DNA from: Roseibium aggregatum | Lineage (GTDB): Bacteria; Pseudomonadota; Alphaproteobacteria; Rhizobiales; Stappiaceae | DNA: 64,000 nucleotides | Assembly: GCF_017309185.1 (NCBI RefSeq) | Contig: NZ_JAEKJZ010000001.1 | Location: forward strand, 2,232,001-2,296,000 | Direction of reading: 5' to 3' | Shown: positions 44,550 to 54,127 of the stretch, in pieces | Layout: every line of letters begins with the position of its first letter | Position numbering within the stretch: position 1 is the stretch's first letter | Position numbers and translations under genes: made by a program | Notes under the pieces: model-generated | Database searches by the model: none | What the model saw: only the letters and a program-made list of their open reading frames with translations | Told to the model about the DNA's origin: nothing

Positions 44550-45806
44550 ATGGCAGCTCCGGGCGAGAACCTCAGGATCAATGCCGACCGTCTGTGGGAC
44601 AGTCTTATGGAAATGGCGAAGATCGGCCCAGGCGTCGCCGGCGGCAACAATCGCCAGACCCTGACGGATGAGGATGCCGAAGGCCGCAAGCTCTTCCAGA
44701 AATGGTGCGAAGACGCCGGCATGACCATGGCCGTCGACACCATGGGCACCATGTTCATGACCCGTCCCGGCACCGATCCGGACGCCTTGCCCGTCTACGT
44801 CGGCTCCCACCTCGACACCCAGCCCACCGGCGGCAAATATGACGGTGTTCTCGGTGTGCTCGGCGGTCTGGAAGTGATCCGAACCATGAACGACCTCGGG
44901 ATCAAGACCAAACACCCGATCGTGCTGACCAACTGGGCCAACGAGGAAGGCACCCGCTTCGCTCCGGCCATGCTCGCCTCCGGCGTCTTCGCCGGCGTTC
45001 ATACCCAGGACTGGGCCTATGAGCGGGAAGACGCGGAAGGCAAGACATACGGCGACGAACTGAAACGCATCGGCTGGGTCGGCGACGAGGAAGTCGGCGC
45101 GCGCGCGAACCAGATGCACGCCATGTTCGAGCTCCATATCGAGCAGGGCCCGATCCTGGAAGCGGAAGGAAAGGACATCGGCGTGGTCACCCACGGCCAG
45201 GGCCTCTCCTGGACCCAGGTGACGGTGACCGGCAAGGAAGCCCACACCGGTTCGACCCCCATGCCGATGCGCAAGAACGCCGGTCTAGCCATGGCACGCA
45301 TTCTGCAGCTTGTCGATGAAATCGCCTGGTCGCACGCCCCTCATGCGGTCGGCGCCGCCGGCCATATCGACGTCTATCCGAACTCCCGCAACGTGATCCC
45401 GGGCAAGACCGTCTTCACCGTCGATTTCCGCTCGCCGGACATCGCCGTGATCAAGGACATGGAAGACCGGCTCAAGATCGAGGCCAAAAAGATCTGCGAC
45501 GACATGGGTCTTGAGGTGGAATTCGAAAAGGTCGGCGGTTTCGATCCGGTCGAATTCGACAAGACCTGCGTCGAGGCAATCCGCAGCGCTGCAGAACGGC
45601 TTGGCTATTCCCACAAGAATATCATTTCCGGCGCTGGTCACGATGCCTGCTGGGTCAACAAGGTCGCCCCGACGGCGATGATCATGTGCCCCTGCGTCGA
45701 CGGTCTCTCCCATAACGAGGCCGAAGAGATCTCCAGGGACTGGGCCAAGGCCGGAACCGATGTTCTGTTTCACGCGGTGGTAGAGACGGCGGAGATCGTG
45801 GAGTAA
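44550..45806 (+). CDS. Zn-dependent N-carbamoyl-beta-alanine amidohydrolase
   Basis: This 418-residue M20-family enzyme hydrolyses N-carbamoyl-beta-alanine to beta-alanine, CO2 and ammonia. Metal-ligand motifs are GSHLDTQPTGGKYDGVLGV, NEEGTRF, HIEQGP and GAGHDA. It starts at ATG 44550, with AGGAGAG just ahead; GTG 44544 is in frame but overlaps the ribosome site. It is the second step after dihydropyrimidinase, encoded downstream. Confidence 0.93.
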   Translation: MAAPGENLRINADRLWDSLMEMAKIGPGVAGGNNRQTLTDEDAEGRKLFQKWCEDAGMTMAVDTMGTMFMTRPGTDPDALPVYVGSHLDTQPTGGKYDGVLGVLGGLEVIRTMNDLGIKTKHPIVLTNWANEEGTRFAPAMLASGVFAGVHTQDWAYEREDAEGKTYGDELKRIGWVGDEEVGARANQMHAMFELHIEQGPILEAEGKDIGVVTHGQGLSWTQVTVTGKEAHTGSTPMPMRKNAGLAMARILQLVDEIAWSHAPHAVGAAGHIDVYPNSRNVIPGKTVFTVDFRSPDIAVIKDMEDRLKIEAKKICDDMGLEVEFEKVGGFDPVEFDKTCVEAIRSAAERLGYSHKNIISGAGHDACWVNKVAPTAMIMCPCVDGLSHNEAEEISRDWAKAGTDVLFHAVVETAEIVE

Positions 45807-45869
45807 CCGGAACCTTTGAGAGCGTCCCGGTCCTGCGCCGGGACCTCCTATCGAGAAACGGCTGAAGGT

Positions 45870-46649
45870 ATGGGTTTTAACGGAAAAGCTTTGGCGATTG
45901 CCGGCAGCCTGTTTTTGGCGCCCGCATCTGCCCTCGCCTTTTCCGCGGGCGACAGTTGGGACTGGCAACTGACGGAACCCGCCGACCTCAACCGTGCTGT
46001 CCAGGTTCTTGACCTGCATCCGGATCTGGTCACGCCCGAAGATCTTGCCGGATTGCGGGCCAGGGGCATCAAGACCATCTGTTACGTCAGCGTTGGTACC
46101 CTGGAACGAACGGCACCCGACAGGGCCGCCTTCCCGAAAGACGTCGTCGGCAAGATCTACGGCGACTGGCCGGACGAAAAGTTTCTCGACATTCGCCGGC
46201 TCGATGTCCTGCTGCCGATCATGACGGCACGGTTTCAACGCTGCAAGGAAATGGGCTTCGACGCAATCGAGCCGGACAACATGGATGTGCATCACAACGA
46301 CAGCGGGTTTCCGGTGACGGCGAAACATTCCATCGCCTATGTCCGCCTACTGGCTGCAACCGCCCACGGCATCGGCCTGAAGATCGGTCAGAAGAACGTC
46401 CCGGACTTGACCGGAGACCTTGTCGACAGCCTTGACTTCGCGATTGCCGAAAGCTGCTACCAGGACCGGAGCTGCAAGTCCTATCTGGCTTACGCCGACG
46501 CGGGCAAACCGGTCTTCGACGCGGAATATACCGACCGGCCGATCCATTTCAGCAAGGCCTGCACGGTGGCCGAAAAATACGGACTATCAATGATCCTGAA
46601 GGACCGCGACCTCACGGCTCCGGCCCTTTGGTGTCCTGACGAAAACTGA
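45870..46649 (+). CDS. GH114-like secreted TIM-barrel protein
   Basis: This 259-residue protein has a signal peptide (ending LAFS) and a short TIM-barrel sequence resembling the endo-alpha-1,4-polygalactosaminidase (GH114) family. Typical patches are IKTICYVSVGTLE, EKFLDIRRLD, FDAIEPDNMD with the likely catalytic acid, and PVFDAEYTD. A longer frame begins at 45816, but the signal peptide starts at ATG 45870. Its place inside a pyrimidine operon has no metabolic explanation. Enzyme activity is uncertain. Confidence 0.75.
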   Translation: MGFNGKALAIAGSLFLAPASALAFSAGDSWDWQLTEPADLNRAVQVLDLHPDLVTPEDLAGLRARGIKTICYVSVGTLERTAPDRAAFPKDVVGKIYGDWPDEKFLDIRRLDVLLPIMTARFQRCKEMGFDAIEPDNMDVHHNDSGFPVTAKHSIAYVRLLAATAHGIGLKIGQKNVPDLTGDLVDSLDFAIAESCYQDRSCKSYLAYADAGKPVFDAEYTDRPIHFSKACTVAEKYGLSMILKDRDLTAPALWCPDEN

Positions 46650-46705
46650 ACAACATTCCGGTTGCAAGCGCCGGACCTTTAAGCATCGAGAAAAGGGGAA
46701 CGACA

Positions 46706-48163
46706 ATGGCAAGCAAGGTAATCAAGGGTGGCGCGGTGGTCACCGCCGACCTGACCTATGAAGCCGACGTGAAGATCGAGGACGGCAAGATCACCGAGAT
46801 CGGCCCGAACCTTGCCGGTGACGAAACGCTGGACGCAACCGGCTGCTACATCATGCCGGGCGGCATCGACCCGCACACCCACCTGGAAATGCCCTTCATG
46901 GGCACGTTCTCCTCCGACAATTTCGATTCAGGCACGCGCGCGGCGCTGGCCGGCGGCACCACAATGGTGGTTGACTTCGCCCTGCCCTCGCCCGGCCAGT
47001 CGCTACTCGAGGCCCTGCAGATGTGGGACAACAAGTCCAGCCTCGCCCATTGCGACTACTCTTTCCACATGGCGATCACCTGGTGGGGCGAGCAGGTCTT
47101 CGACGATATGCAGACGGTCGTGCAGGAAAAGGGCATCAACACCTTCAAGCATTTCATGGCCTACAAGGGCGCGCTGATGGTCAATGACGACGAGATGTTC
47201 GCGTCGTTCTCCCGCTGCGCCGAACTCGGCGCCCTGCCGCTGGTACATGCGGAAAACGGCGACGTCGTCGCCACGCTTCAGCAGAAGCTGCTCGCCGAAG
47301 GCAACAACGGCCCGGAAGCCCACGCCTATTCCCGTCCGCCGGAAGTGGAAGGCGAAGCCACCAACCGCGCCATCATGATTGCCGACATGGCCGGCGTGCC
47401 GGTCTATATCGTCCACACGTCCTCGGAACAGGCCCACGAGGCGGTGCGCCGCGCGCGCCAGAACGGCATCCGCGCCTATGGCGAACCGCTTATCCAGCAT
47501 CTGACGCTCGACGACAGCGAATACAAGAACGCCGACTGGGACCATGCCGCCCGCCGGGTCATGTCTCCGCCGTTCCGGGACAAGAAGCACCAGGACAGCC
47601 TCTGGGCAGGCCTTGCCTCGGGGTCGCTTCAGGTGGTCGCCACCGATCACTGCGCGTTCACCACGGACCAGAAGCGCACGGGCGTGGGCGACTTCACCAA
47701 GATCCCGAACGGCACCGGCGGCCTTGAAGACCGCTTGCCGATGCTCTGGACTTACGGCGTTGGCACAGGCCGCCTGACACCCAACGAATTCGTTGCGGTG
47801 ACTTCAACCAACATCGCAAAGATCCTGAATATCTATCCGAAAAAAGGAGCTGTTCTGGTCGGAGCCGATGCGGATCTGGTGGTCTGGGACCCGGAAAAGG
47901 AAAAGACGATTTCCGCCTCCAGCCAGGAGTCGGCCATCGATTACAACGTCTTCGAGGGCAAGAAGGTCAAGGGCCTGCCGCGTTACACGCTGAGCCGCGG
48001 CCGCGTCGCGGTGGAAGACGGCACCGTCAACCACAAGCAGGGCCACGGCGAATTCGTTGCCCGCAAGCCTTTCCAGGCTGTCAACAAGGCCCTCAGCACC
48101 TGGAAGGAACTGACCGCTCCGCGTAAGGTGGAGCGCACGGGCATCCCGGCAAGCGGCGTATGA
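46706..48163 (+). CDS. hydA: Dihydropyrimidinase
   Basis: This 485-residue amidohydrolase opens the dihydropyrimidine ring. It has the metal-binding DPHTHLEMPFMG near residue 56, the carboxylated Lys in MAYKGALMV near residue 150, YIVHTSS with His near 232 and ATDHCAF with the catalytic Asp. The AAAGGGG ribosome site lies before ATG 46706. It is step two of reductive pyrimidine degradation, which dihydropyrimidine dehydrogenase (not in the window) begins. Confidence 0.95.
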   Translation: MASKVIKGGAVVTADLTYEADVKIEDGKITEIGPNLAGDETLDATGCYIMPGGIDPHTHLEMPFMGTFSSDNFDSGTRAALAGGTTMVVDFALPSPGQSLLEALQMWDNKSSLAHCDYSFHMAITWWGEQVFDDMQTVVQEKGINTFKHFMAYKGALMVNDDEMFASFSRCAELGALPLVHAENGDVVATLQQKLLAEGNNGPEAHAYSRPPEVEGEATNRAIMIADMAGVPVYIVHTSSEQAHEAVRRARQNGIRAYGEPLIQHLTLDDSEYKNADWDHAARRVMSPPFRDKKHQDSLWAGLASGSLQVVATDHCAFTTDQKRTGVGDFTKIPNGTGGLEDRLPMLWTYGVGTGRLTPNEFVAVTSTNIAKILNIYPKKGAVLVGADADLVVWDPEKEKTISASSQESAIDYNVFEGKKVKGLPRYTLSRGRVAVEDGTVNHKQGHGEFVARKPFQAVNKALSTWKELTAPRKVERTGIPASGV

Positions 48164-48220
48164 CTAAACGACGTTGCTGATCCACCAGGCAAAGCCTTTA
48201 CGGATGGCACGACCAGTGCT

Positions 48221-48331
48221 CCCTCTCCCATCGGGAGAGGGCTGGGGGTGAACGGCTCGAACGTCCAGGAAATGCGAAACGGCCGCCCCCTCACCCGGAG
48301 CTTCGCTCCGACCTCTCCCAACGGGCGAGGT
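48221..48331. repeat. REP/MITE-like palindromic repeat unit
   Basis: This intergenic block has three hairpins. CCCTCTCCC-ATC-GGGAGAGGG lies at 48221-48241, GGAGC-TTC-GCTCC at 48297-48309 and ACCTCTCCC with GGGCGAGGT at 48311-48331. The outer two share CTCTCCC. It looks like a dispersed intergenic repeat, though no second copy is visible in the window. Confidence 0.55.
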
Positions 48332-48447
48332 TAATCAGGAGCTCGCCTCAACGTTTGAAAAAGATTGCAATTGCACCAGTCTTTTCGAATGACACGTCAA
48401 TCGTTGAGTTTGCCGAAACGGACCAGACTCGTGCTACGAGGACTAAA

Positions 48448-49284
48448 ATGAACGCACCAGCCAGCGCAAAGGACACCGCGATGGTGGACACTCCGCAAAC
48501 CGGCCCGAAACGGGTGATCGACATCGACAGGCTCTCGCTTACCTTCGAGACCAATGACGGTCCTGTGCATGCGCTGTCCGATATCGACCTGAAGATCGAC
48601 GAAGGCGACTTCGTGTCCTTCATCGGCCCGTCCGGCTGCGGCAAGACAACGCTTTTGCGCGTCATCGCCGATCTGGAACAGCCAACGGACGGATCGATCA
48701 CGGTCAACGGCGTCTCACCGGAAGACGCCCGTCTGAAACGTGCCTATGGATACGTGTTTCAGGCAGCCGCCCTTTACCCCTGGCGGACCATCGCCAAAAA
48801 CGTCGCCCTGCCGCTTGAGATCATGGGTTTGTCCAAAGCCGAGCAGCAGCAGCGCATTTCCAGGAACATGGAGCTGGTGAACCTCACCGGGTTCGAACAA
48901 AAGTTTCCCTGGCAGCTTTCCGGCGGCATGCAGCAGCGTGCCTCGATCGCCCGTGCGCTCGCAGTCGAACCGGATCTTCTTCTGATGGACGAGCCCTTCG
49001 GGGCCCTGGACGAAATCGTCCGGGACCATCTCAACGAACAGCTTCTGCAGCTTTGGGCCAAGACCAACAAGACAGTCGTCTTCGTCACCCACTCGATACC
49101 GGAAGCCGTTTTTCTCTCCACCAAGATTGTGGTGCTTTGCCCGCGTCCGGGACGGATCTACGATGTCATCGAAAGCGACCTCCCGCGCGACCGGACCCTG
49201 GATGTCCGCGAAACACCGGAATTCCTCAAGATCGCCCACCGGGTGCGCGAGGGGTTGAAGGCGGGACATTCCTATGAGGACTGA
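48448..49284 (+). CDS. NitT/TauT-type ABC transporter ATPase (pyrimidine operon)
   Basis: This 278-residue ATPase has Walker A GPSGCGKTT, signature LSGGMQQR and Walker B LLMDEPFGALD. The frame opens at 48355, but ATG 48448 has GAGGA 6 bp upstream. Genes for two different permeases follow. By location it should import pyrimidines or their breakdown products. Confidence 0.9.
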   Translation: MNAPASAKDTAMVDTPQTGPKRVIDIDRLSLTFETNDGPVHALSDIDLKIDEGDFVSFIGPSGCGKTTLLRVIADLEQPTDGSITVNGVSPEDARLKRAYGYVFQAAALYPWRTIAKNVALPLEIMGLSKAEQQQRISRNMELVNLTGFEQKFPWQLSGGMQQRASIARALAVEPDLLLMDEPFGALDEIVRDHLNEQLLQLWAKTNKTVVFVTHSIPEAVFLSTKIVVLCPRPGRIYDVIESDLPRDRTLDVRETPEFLKIAHRVREGLKAGHSYED

Positions 49285-49632
49285 GGCTATTAAGCTCCCT
49301 CCTCTGGTCAATGCCGGATCCGATCCGGCAATCGAACCCGTTTGCGTTCCCAAAAGGTCCGGGTTCAACACGAGGAACAGCAGAAAAACAAACCCCGTTA
49401 CGAAGCCCGCCACACTACGGTTTCGGTCTCAGCTTATTGGGAAAGCCATTGTCGTCTCCGGTTCTCTCCCATCTTCAGGGGCTGCGCGACACAGCTCGGT
49501 TTCGCAGCTTGCTCCCCTCTCGCCTCAATGGGGGGAACTGCATCAAGGTGCACCGCTCAGGAAACCCGGAGGTAGCCGCGTTACCGGACAGCAATGGATC
49601 ACGCCATGGGATGACCGAGAGGGCAAGAATAG
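49285..49632. other. Intergenic region, 348 bp, between ATPase and permeases
   Basis: Unusually long for one operon. It holds the perfect hairpin TGCCGGAT-CCG-ATCCGGCA at 49312-49330 and no convincing ORF. A binding-protein gene would be expected near here, but none is present and I see no recognisable remnant. Confidence 0.55.
49312..49330. terminator. Hairpin after the ABC ATPase gene
   Basis: The perfect 8-bp arms TGCCGGAT and ATCCGGCA enclose CCG, 28 bp beyond the ATPase stop. There is no T-run. It may end, pause or process the transcript; it would set ATPase and permease expression apart. Confidence 0.4.
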
Positions 49633-50559
49633 ATGACAGACACAGCCCTCACCCCGTCCCGCAGCAGCCTGAATCCCTTTTCCGGCCTATTTTCCGGCAC
49701 CGTCGGGCCGGTGATCGTCGTGGTCGCGGCAATTCTCGCCATCTGGTACATCGCCGCCGTTGCCCTCAACACACCGTTCCAGGAGGAACTCTACAAGCGT
49801 GCAGACCTGACAGACGTGCCGATATCCCAGCTCGTGACAGATACCCTGGCACAGGAGCGGCCGGTTCTGCCGGCGCCGCATCAGGTGATCGTCGAGATCT
49901 GGAACACCACGGTGGAGAAGAAAATCACCTCCAAACGCTCGCTGGTCTATCACAGCGGCATAACGCTTTCGTCCACACTGTTGGGTTTCCTGATTGGCAC
50001 AACGCTCGGCATCCTGCTGGCGGTTGGCATCGTGCACTCGCAGGTTCTGGACAAATCCCTGATGCCCTGGGTGATTTCCTCCCAGACGATCCCGATCCTG
50101 GCGATTGCCCCGATGATCATCGTGGTGCTCAACGCCGTTGGCATCTCCGGACTTCTGCCCAAGGCGATGATTTCCACCTATCTTTCCTTTTTCCCCGTAA
50201 CGGTCGGCATGGTGAAGGGCCTGCGCTCGCCGGAAATCATGCACATGGACCTGATGCACACCTACTCCGCCTCTCGCCTCCAGACATTCTGGAAACTGCG
50301 CCTGCCTTATGCGGTGCCCTACCTCTTCACCTCCATGAAGATCGGCATGGCCGCCTCGCTCGTCGGCGCGATTGTGGGTGAACTCCCGACAGGCGCGGTC
50401 GCCGGTCTCGGCGCCCGCCTTCTGGCCGGGTCCTACTATGGACAGACCGTCCAGATCTGGTCGGCGCTCATCATGGCCGCAATCCTGGCGGGCACGCTCG
50501 TTGCCCTGATCGGACTGCTCGAAACACTGACCCTGAAACGCATGGGAATGGTGCGATGA
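49633..50559 (+). CDS. ABC transporter permease 1 of the pyrimidine operon
   Basis: This 308-residue NitT/TauT-type inner-membrane protein has about six hydrophobic segments. The EAA-like loop is DLMHTYSASRLQTFWKLRLP near residue 212. Its last 4 bases overlap the second permease (ATGA). Confidence 0.9.
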   Translation: MTDTALTPSRSSLNPFSGLFSGTVGPVIVVVAAILAIWYIAAVALNTPFQEELYKRADLTDVPISQLVTDTLAQERPVLPAPHQVIVEIWNTTVEKKITSKRSLVYHSGITLSSTLLGFLIGTTLGILLAVGIVHSQVLDKSLMPWVISSQTIPILAIAPMIIVVLNAVGISGLLPKAMISTYLSFFPVTVGMVKGLRSPEIMHMDLMHTYSASRLQTFWKLRLPYAVPYLFTSMKIGMAASLVGAIVGELPTGAVAGLGARLLAGSYYGQTVQIWSALIMAAILAGTLVALIGLLETLTLKRMGMVR

Positions 50560-51713
50560 CCCCCAGTACCCAAGCCAGCACCACAGCCAAACGCCGGATC
50601 GACATGGCGGCCCTTCTTGCGTGGTTCATCGTTGCCATGGTCATTGCCGGTCTGATTTTTCCGATCTTTAAACCCGATCTCGGCGTCATGGACGTCCCGC
50701 GTCTTTCCGTTTGCCTTGTCATCCTTGCGATCGCCGGTGTGCGCTACGAACTCGGCTTCATGCGCAACCGGATCGGCGACGTTGTTCTCGGACTTGTAAC
50801 GGCCGTTGCCGCCTGGCTTCTGATCGCGACGGCCTCCAACCATGCAGGCGACGCGAAAGCCGGGTTCTGGGCCTTGACGGCGGCGACCTGGGCCTCCGCC
50901 TGGCTGTTCGTGGAACGGCTGGCGACCTGGAAAGTCGGCTCACCCTTCGCAAGGCGTCTCGTCAACCTCGCGATCCCTGCCATATTCGGCATCACGCTTC
51001 TGGTTATCTGGCAGATCGTCGTCACAGGAGCGGGTGTCCCGAAGGTGCTTCTGCCTGCGCCGTCCGAAATCTGGCTGCGCCTGACCTCCTCCGTCCCGAC
51101 CCTATGGGCGGATTTCCGGCAGACCTTTCTGAAAGCGGTTCTCGCCGGATATGTCATCGGCTGCGGTTCGGCGTTCTTCGTCGCCATTCTGGTTGACCGC
51201 ATTCCGTTCCTGCGCCGGGGACTGCTGCCGGTCGGCAACCTTGTCTCTGCCCTGCCGATCATCGGCGTCGCTCCGATCATGGTGATGTGGTTCGGTTTTG
51301 ACTGGCCGTCGAAAGCCGCCGTCGTGATCATCATGACCTTCTTCCCGATGCTGGTGAATACGGTCAGCGGTCTTGCGGCATCGCACGCCATGCAGCGCGA
51401 CCTGATGCGCACCTATGCCTCCAGTTACTGGCAGACCCTCTTCAAGCTGCGTCTGCCGATGGCCATGCCGTTCATCTTCAACGCGCTCAAGATCAACTCG
51501 ACCCTGGCGCTCATCGGAGCCATCGTCGCAGAGTTCTTCGGCACGCCGATCGTGGGAATGGGCTTCAGGATCTCGACCGAAGTCGGCCGCATGAACGTGG
51601 ACATGGTCTGGGCGGAAATCGCCGTCGCAGCACTTGCCGGGTCTCTCTTTTACGGAGCCGTCGCTTTGCTCGAACGGGCCGTGACCTTCTGGCACCCGTC
51701 GATCAGGGGATGA
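50556..51713 (+). CDS. ABC transporter permease 2 of the pyrimidine operon
   Basis: This 385-residue permease is longer than the first, with three extra N-terminal helices. The EAA-like loop is DLMRTYASSYWQTLFKLRLP at about residue 282. The two permeases are related but not identical and should form a heterodimer. No substrate-binding protein gene follows; mazG is next. Confidence 0.9.
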   Translation: MTPSTQASTTAKRRIDMAALLAWFIVAMVIAGLIFPIFKPDLGVMDVPRLSVCLVILAIAGVRYELGFMRNRIGDVVLGLVTAVAAWLLIATASNHAGDAKAGFWALTAATWASAWLFVERLATWKVGSPFARRLVNLAIPAIFGITLLVIWQIVVTGAGVPKVLLPAPSEIWLRLTSSVPTLWADFRQTFLKAVLAGYVIGCGSAFFVAILVDRIPFLRRGLLPVGNLVSALPIIGVAPIMVMWFGFDWPSKAAVVIIMTFFPMLVNTVSGLAASHAMQRDLMRTYASSYWQTLFKLRLPMAMPFIFNALKINSTLALIGAIVAEFFGTPIVGMGFRISTEVGRMNVDMVWAEIAVAALAGSLFYGAVALLERAVTFWHPSIRG

Positions 51714-51749
51714 CTTGAACGCGGAAAAGTCCCTAAGCTACGTGTTCCT

Positions 51750-51856
51750 GTCATTCCTGCGAAGGCAGGAAACCAGTAAACACAGACGTCGGGATCTTAC
51801 AGTCAAGACCAGGGTTACTGGATCCCCGCCTTGCGCTTCGCCTCAACCGGAACGAC
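51750..51856. repeat. Palindromic intergenic repeat, about 107 bp
   Basis: The ends GTCATTCC and GGAACGAC are near inverted copies. Inside, TTCCTGC and GCAGGAA (51754-51771) form a hairpin, and CCAGTAA (51773-51779) pairs with TTACTGG (51815-51821). This resembles MITE-like elements common between genes in Rhizobiales genomes. It lies between the permease and mazG genes. Confidence 0.6.
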
Positions 51857-51895
51857 AAAATCCTATATTGAACTGAAAACGCCAAGGCCTGTTTC

Positions 51896-52717
51896 ATGAC
51901 CCCAAGCCGCGACATTTCCCGTCTCATCGAAATCATGGAAGCCCTGCGCACGCCGGTGACCGGCTGCCCCTGGGATCTTGAGCAGAACTTCGCGACGATT
52001 GCTCCATACACGCTGGAAGAGGCCTACGAGGTCGCGGATGCGATTGCCAAGAACGACCTGGTCGAACTCAAGGAGGAACTCGGCGACCTGCTGCTTCAGG
52101 TGGTCTATCACGCCCGCATGGCGGAGGAAGACGAGCACTTTGATTTCGGCGACATCGTTGAGGGCATCACCAAAAAGCTGATCCGCCGGCACCCGCATGT
52201 CTTCGGAGACGAAAACGGCGACAAGCCGGACCTGGTCAAGGGAATCTGGGAACGGATCAAGGCCGAGGAACGCGCGGAAAAGCGGGCAGCGCGCGCAGCC
52301 CTTGGACTGGCCGAAGCCGAAAAAGGGTTTCTGGACGATGTCCCAACCGCCTTCCCGGCCCTGCAGGAAGCCGACAAGCTTCAGCACCGTGCCTCCAGGG
52401 TCGGTTTCGACTGGAACGATGCACGCCTGGTTCTGGACAAGATCCGGGAAGAAACCCATGAGCTTGACGAGGAACTGGCGAAAGGACAGCCGGACAAGGA
52501 CCGGGTCACCGACGAACTCGGCGATACGCTGTTTGCCCTCGCCAATCTCGCCCGGCACCTGGACATCGATCCGGAAGAAGCCCTGCGCCGGACCAACCGA
52601 AAGTTCCGCCGCCGGTTCGCGGCCATTGAGGATCACGCGAAGGAAAACGGCACGACGCTTGACGACATGAGCCTCGAGGAGATGGAGTCTGCCTGGCAGG
52701 CGGCAAAGGGAAAATGA
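51896..52717 (+). CDS. mazG: Nucleoside triphosphate pyrophosphohydrolase MazG
   Basis: This 273-residue protein hydrolyses NTPs to NMP and pyrophosphate. The MazG motif TGCPWDLEQNFATI is at residue 21, followed by YEVADAI, ELKEELGDLLLQVVYHAR, and a second all-alpha unit at about residues 180-240 with a RVTDELGDTLFALANLAR stretch. It is convergent with hflX at a 0-bp gap. Confidence 0.95.
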   Translation: MTPSRDISRLIEIMEALRTPVTGCPWDLEQNFATIAPYTLEEAYEVADAIAKNDLVELKEELGDLLLQVVYHARMAEEDEHFDFGDIVEGITKKLIRRHPHVFGDENGDKPDLVKGIWERIKAEERAEKRAARAALGLAEAEKGFLDDVPTAFPALQEADKLQHRASRVGFDWNDARLVLDKIREETHELDEELAKGQPDKDRVTDELGDTLFALANLARHLDIDPEEALRRTNRKFRRRFAAIEDHAKENGTTLDDMSLEEMESAWQAAKGK

Positions 52718-54127
52718 TCAGCCTTTGTCGATAAAGGCTCCAAAAGTGTCTCGGAAAGGACCGCGCTGCTTGTCCGATACGCGCACCTCCGCGGAGACAC
52801 AGTCCTCCGCGTCGGTTCGCTCCAGAACTTCCGCCATCTGGTAGAGCTTAGCCAGAAGCGCGCCCTCCTCCACCGGAATACGAACCGAAAGAACATCGTC
52901 GTGCTGGGCGATAAAGGCATCGATGCGTGTCGAAAGCTGATCGATCCCCGCGCCTGTCAGCGCTGAAAGCGCCACCGGCCCTTCGCTGCCGGCGTCACTC
53001 AGCAGCTTGTCCCGGTAGGCAGGATCGAGGCAGTCGATCTTGTTCCAGACTTCTATAATCGGCGCTCCGGTCTGGGCATCGACACCGAGATCATTGAGCG
53101 TTTTCTTGACGTCTTCCGCCTGCGCATCCGTATCGGGATGGGAGATATCGCGTACATGCAGGATCAAGTCGGCTTCCAGAACCTCTTCGAGCGTCGCCCG
53201 GAATGCAGCGACCAGATGGGTCGGCAGATCGGAAATGAACCCCACCGTATCCGAAAGGATCACTTCCCGGCCATGCGGCAGTGTAATCTTGCGCAAGGTC
53301 GGATCGAGCGTCGCGAACAGGAGATCCTTGGCGAACACGTCGGATTCCGTCAGCCGGTTGAAAAGCGTCGACTTTCCGGCGTTTGTGTAACCGACCAGCG
53401 CGACAACCGGCTGCGGGATCTTCTTGCGCTTCTTTCGGTGCAGGTCCCGGGTGCGGCGGACGCTCTCGAGCTGCTTTTGCAGCGCAATGATGCGGTCCTG
53501 GATCTGACGCCGATCGGCCTCGATCTGGGTTTCGCCCGGACCGCCCATGAAACCCGCCCCGCCGCGCTGGCGCTCCAGGTGGGTCCAGGAGCGCACCAGC
53601 CGGCTTTTCTGCCAGGTCAGATGGGCCAGATCCACCTGAAGCCGACCTTCCTTGGTGCGCGCCCTGTCGCCGAAAATTTCCAGAATCAGTCCGGTACGGT
53701 CGATCACCTTGGTTTTCAGGCGCCGCTCAAGGTTGCGCTGCTGCACCGGCGACAGAGGATGGTCGACCACCACGAGGTCGATCTCCTCGCTGGCGACGAT
53801 CCCCGCAAGCTCCGCGACCTTGCCTTCGCCGAACAGGGTGGCCGGTTTGGGACTGTTGACCTTGACGACACCGGAATGAACGATGTTGAGATTGATCGCC
53901 GCACTGAGGCCGACGGCCTCTTGAAGACGAGCCTCGGGGCTGCGGTTCCCACGAAGATCATGGGACGCTGCCTCGCTGCGGATATGCAGCACCGGCTCGA
54001 GAAGGACAGCACGAAACGGCTGGGGCAGACGATCCACCCCAGTGTCTTTCAGTCTCAGCGATGTTTGTCCGGGCTCTTCCGCCCCGTTTGATTTTGAAAA
54101 ATCGTCCGCGCGAGACTTCGGTTTCAA
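52718..54127 (-). CDS. hflX: GTPase HflX
   Basis: This 469-residue ribosome-splitting GTPase has an HflX N-terminal domain, a helical linker (FMGGPGETQIEADRRQIQDR at about residue 192-211) and a G-domain with GYTNAGKST at about 246, DTVGF and NKID. Directly before it lies hfq (0-bp gap), the usual alphaproteobacterial order. Confidence 0.95.
   Translation of the reverse strand: MKPKSRADDFSKSNGAEEPGQTSLRLKDTGVDRLPQPFRAVLLEPVLHIRSEAASHDLRGNRSPEARLQEAVGLSAAINLNIVHSGVVKVNSPKPATLFGEGKVAELAGIVASEEIDLVVVDHPLSPVQQRNLERRLKTKVIDRTGLILEIFGDRARTKEGRLQVDLAHLTWQKSRLVRSWTHLERQRGGAGFMGGPGETQIEADRRQIQDRIIALQKQLESVRRTRDLHRKKRKKIPQPVVALVGYTNAGKSTLFNRLTESDVFAKDLLFATLDPTLRKITLPHGREVILSDTVGFISDLPTHLVAAFRATLEEVLEADLILHVRDISHPDTDAQAEDVKKTLNDLGVDAQTGAPIIEVWNKIDCLDPAYRDKLLSDAGSEGPVALSALTGAGIDQLSTRIDAFIAQHDDVLSVRIPVEEGALLAKLYQMAEVLERTDAEDCVSAEVRVSDKQRGPFRDTFGAFIDKG

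Noticed and set aside
48164-48447. RutR site before the ABC ATPase
   Set aside because: Only partial TGGTCA-like pieces are present; none forms the palindrome seen at 42525 and 42558.
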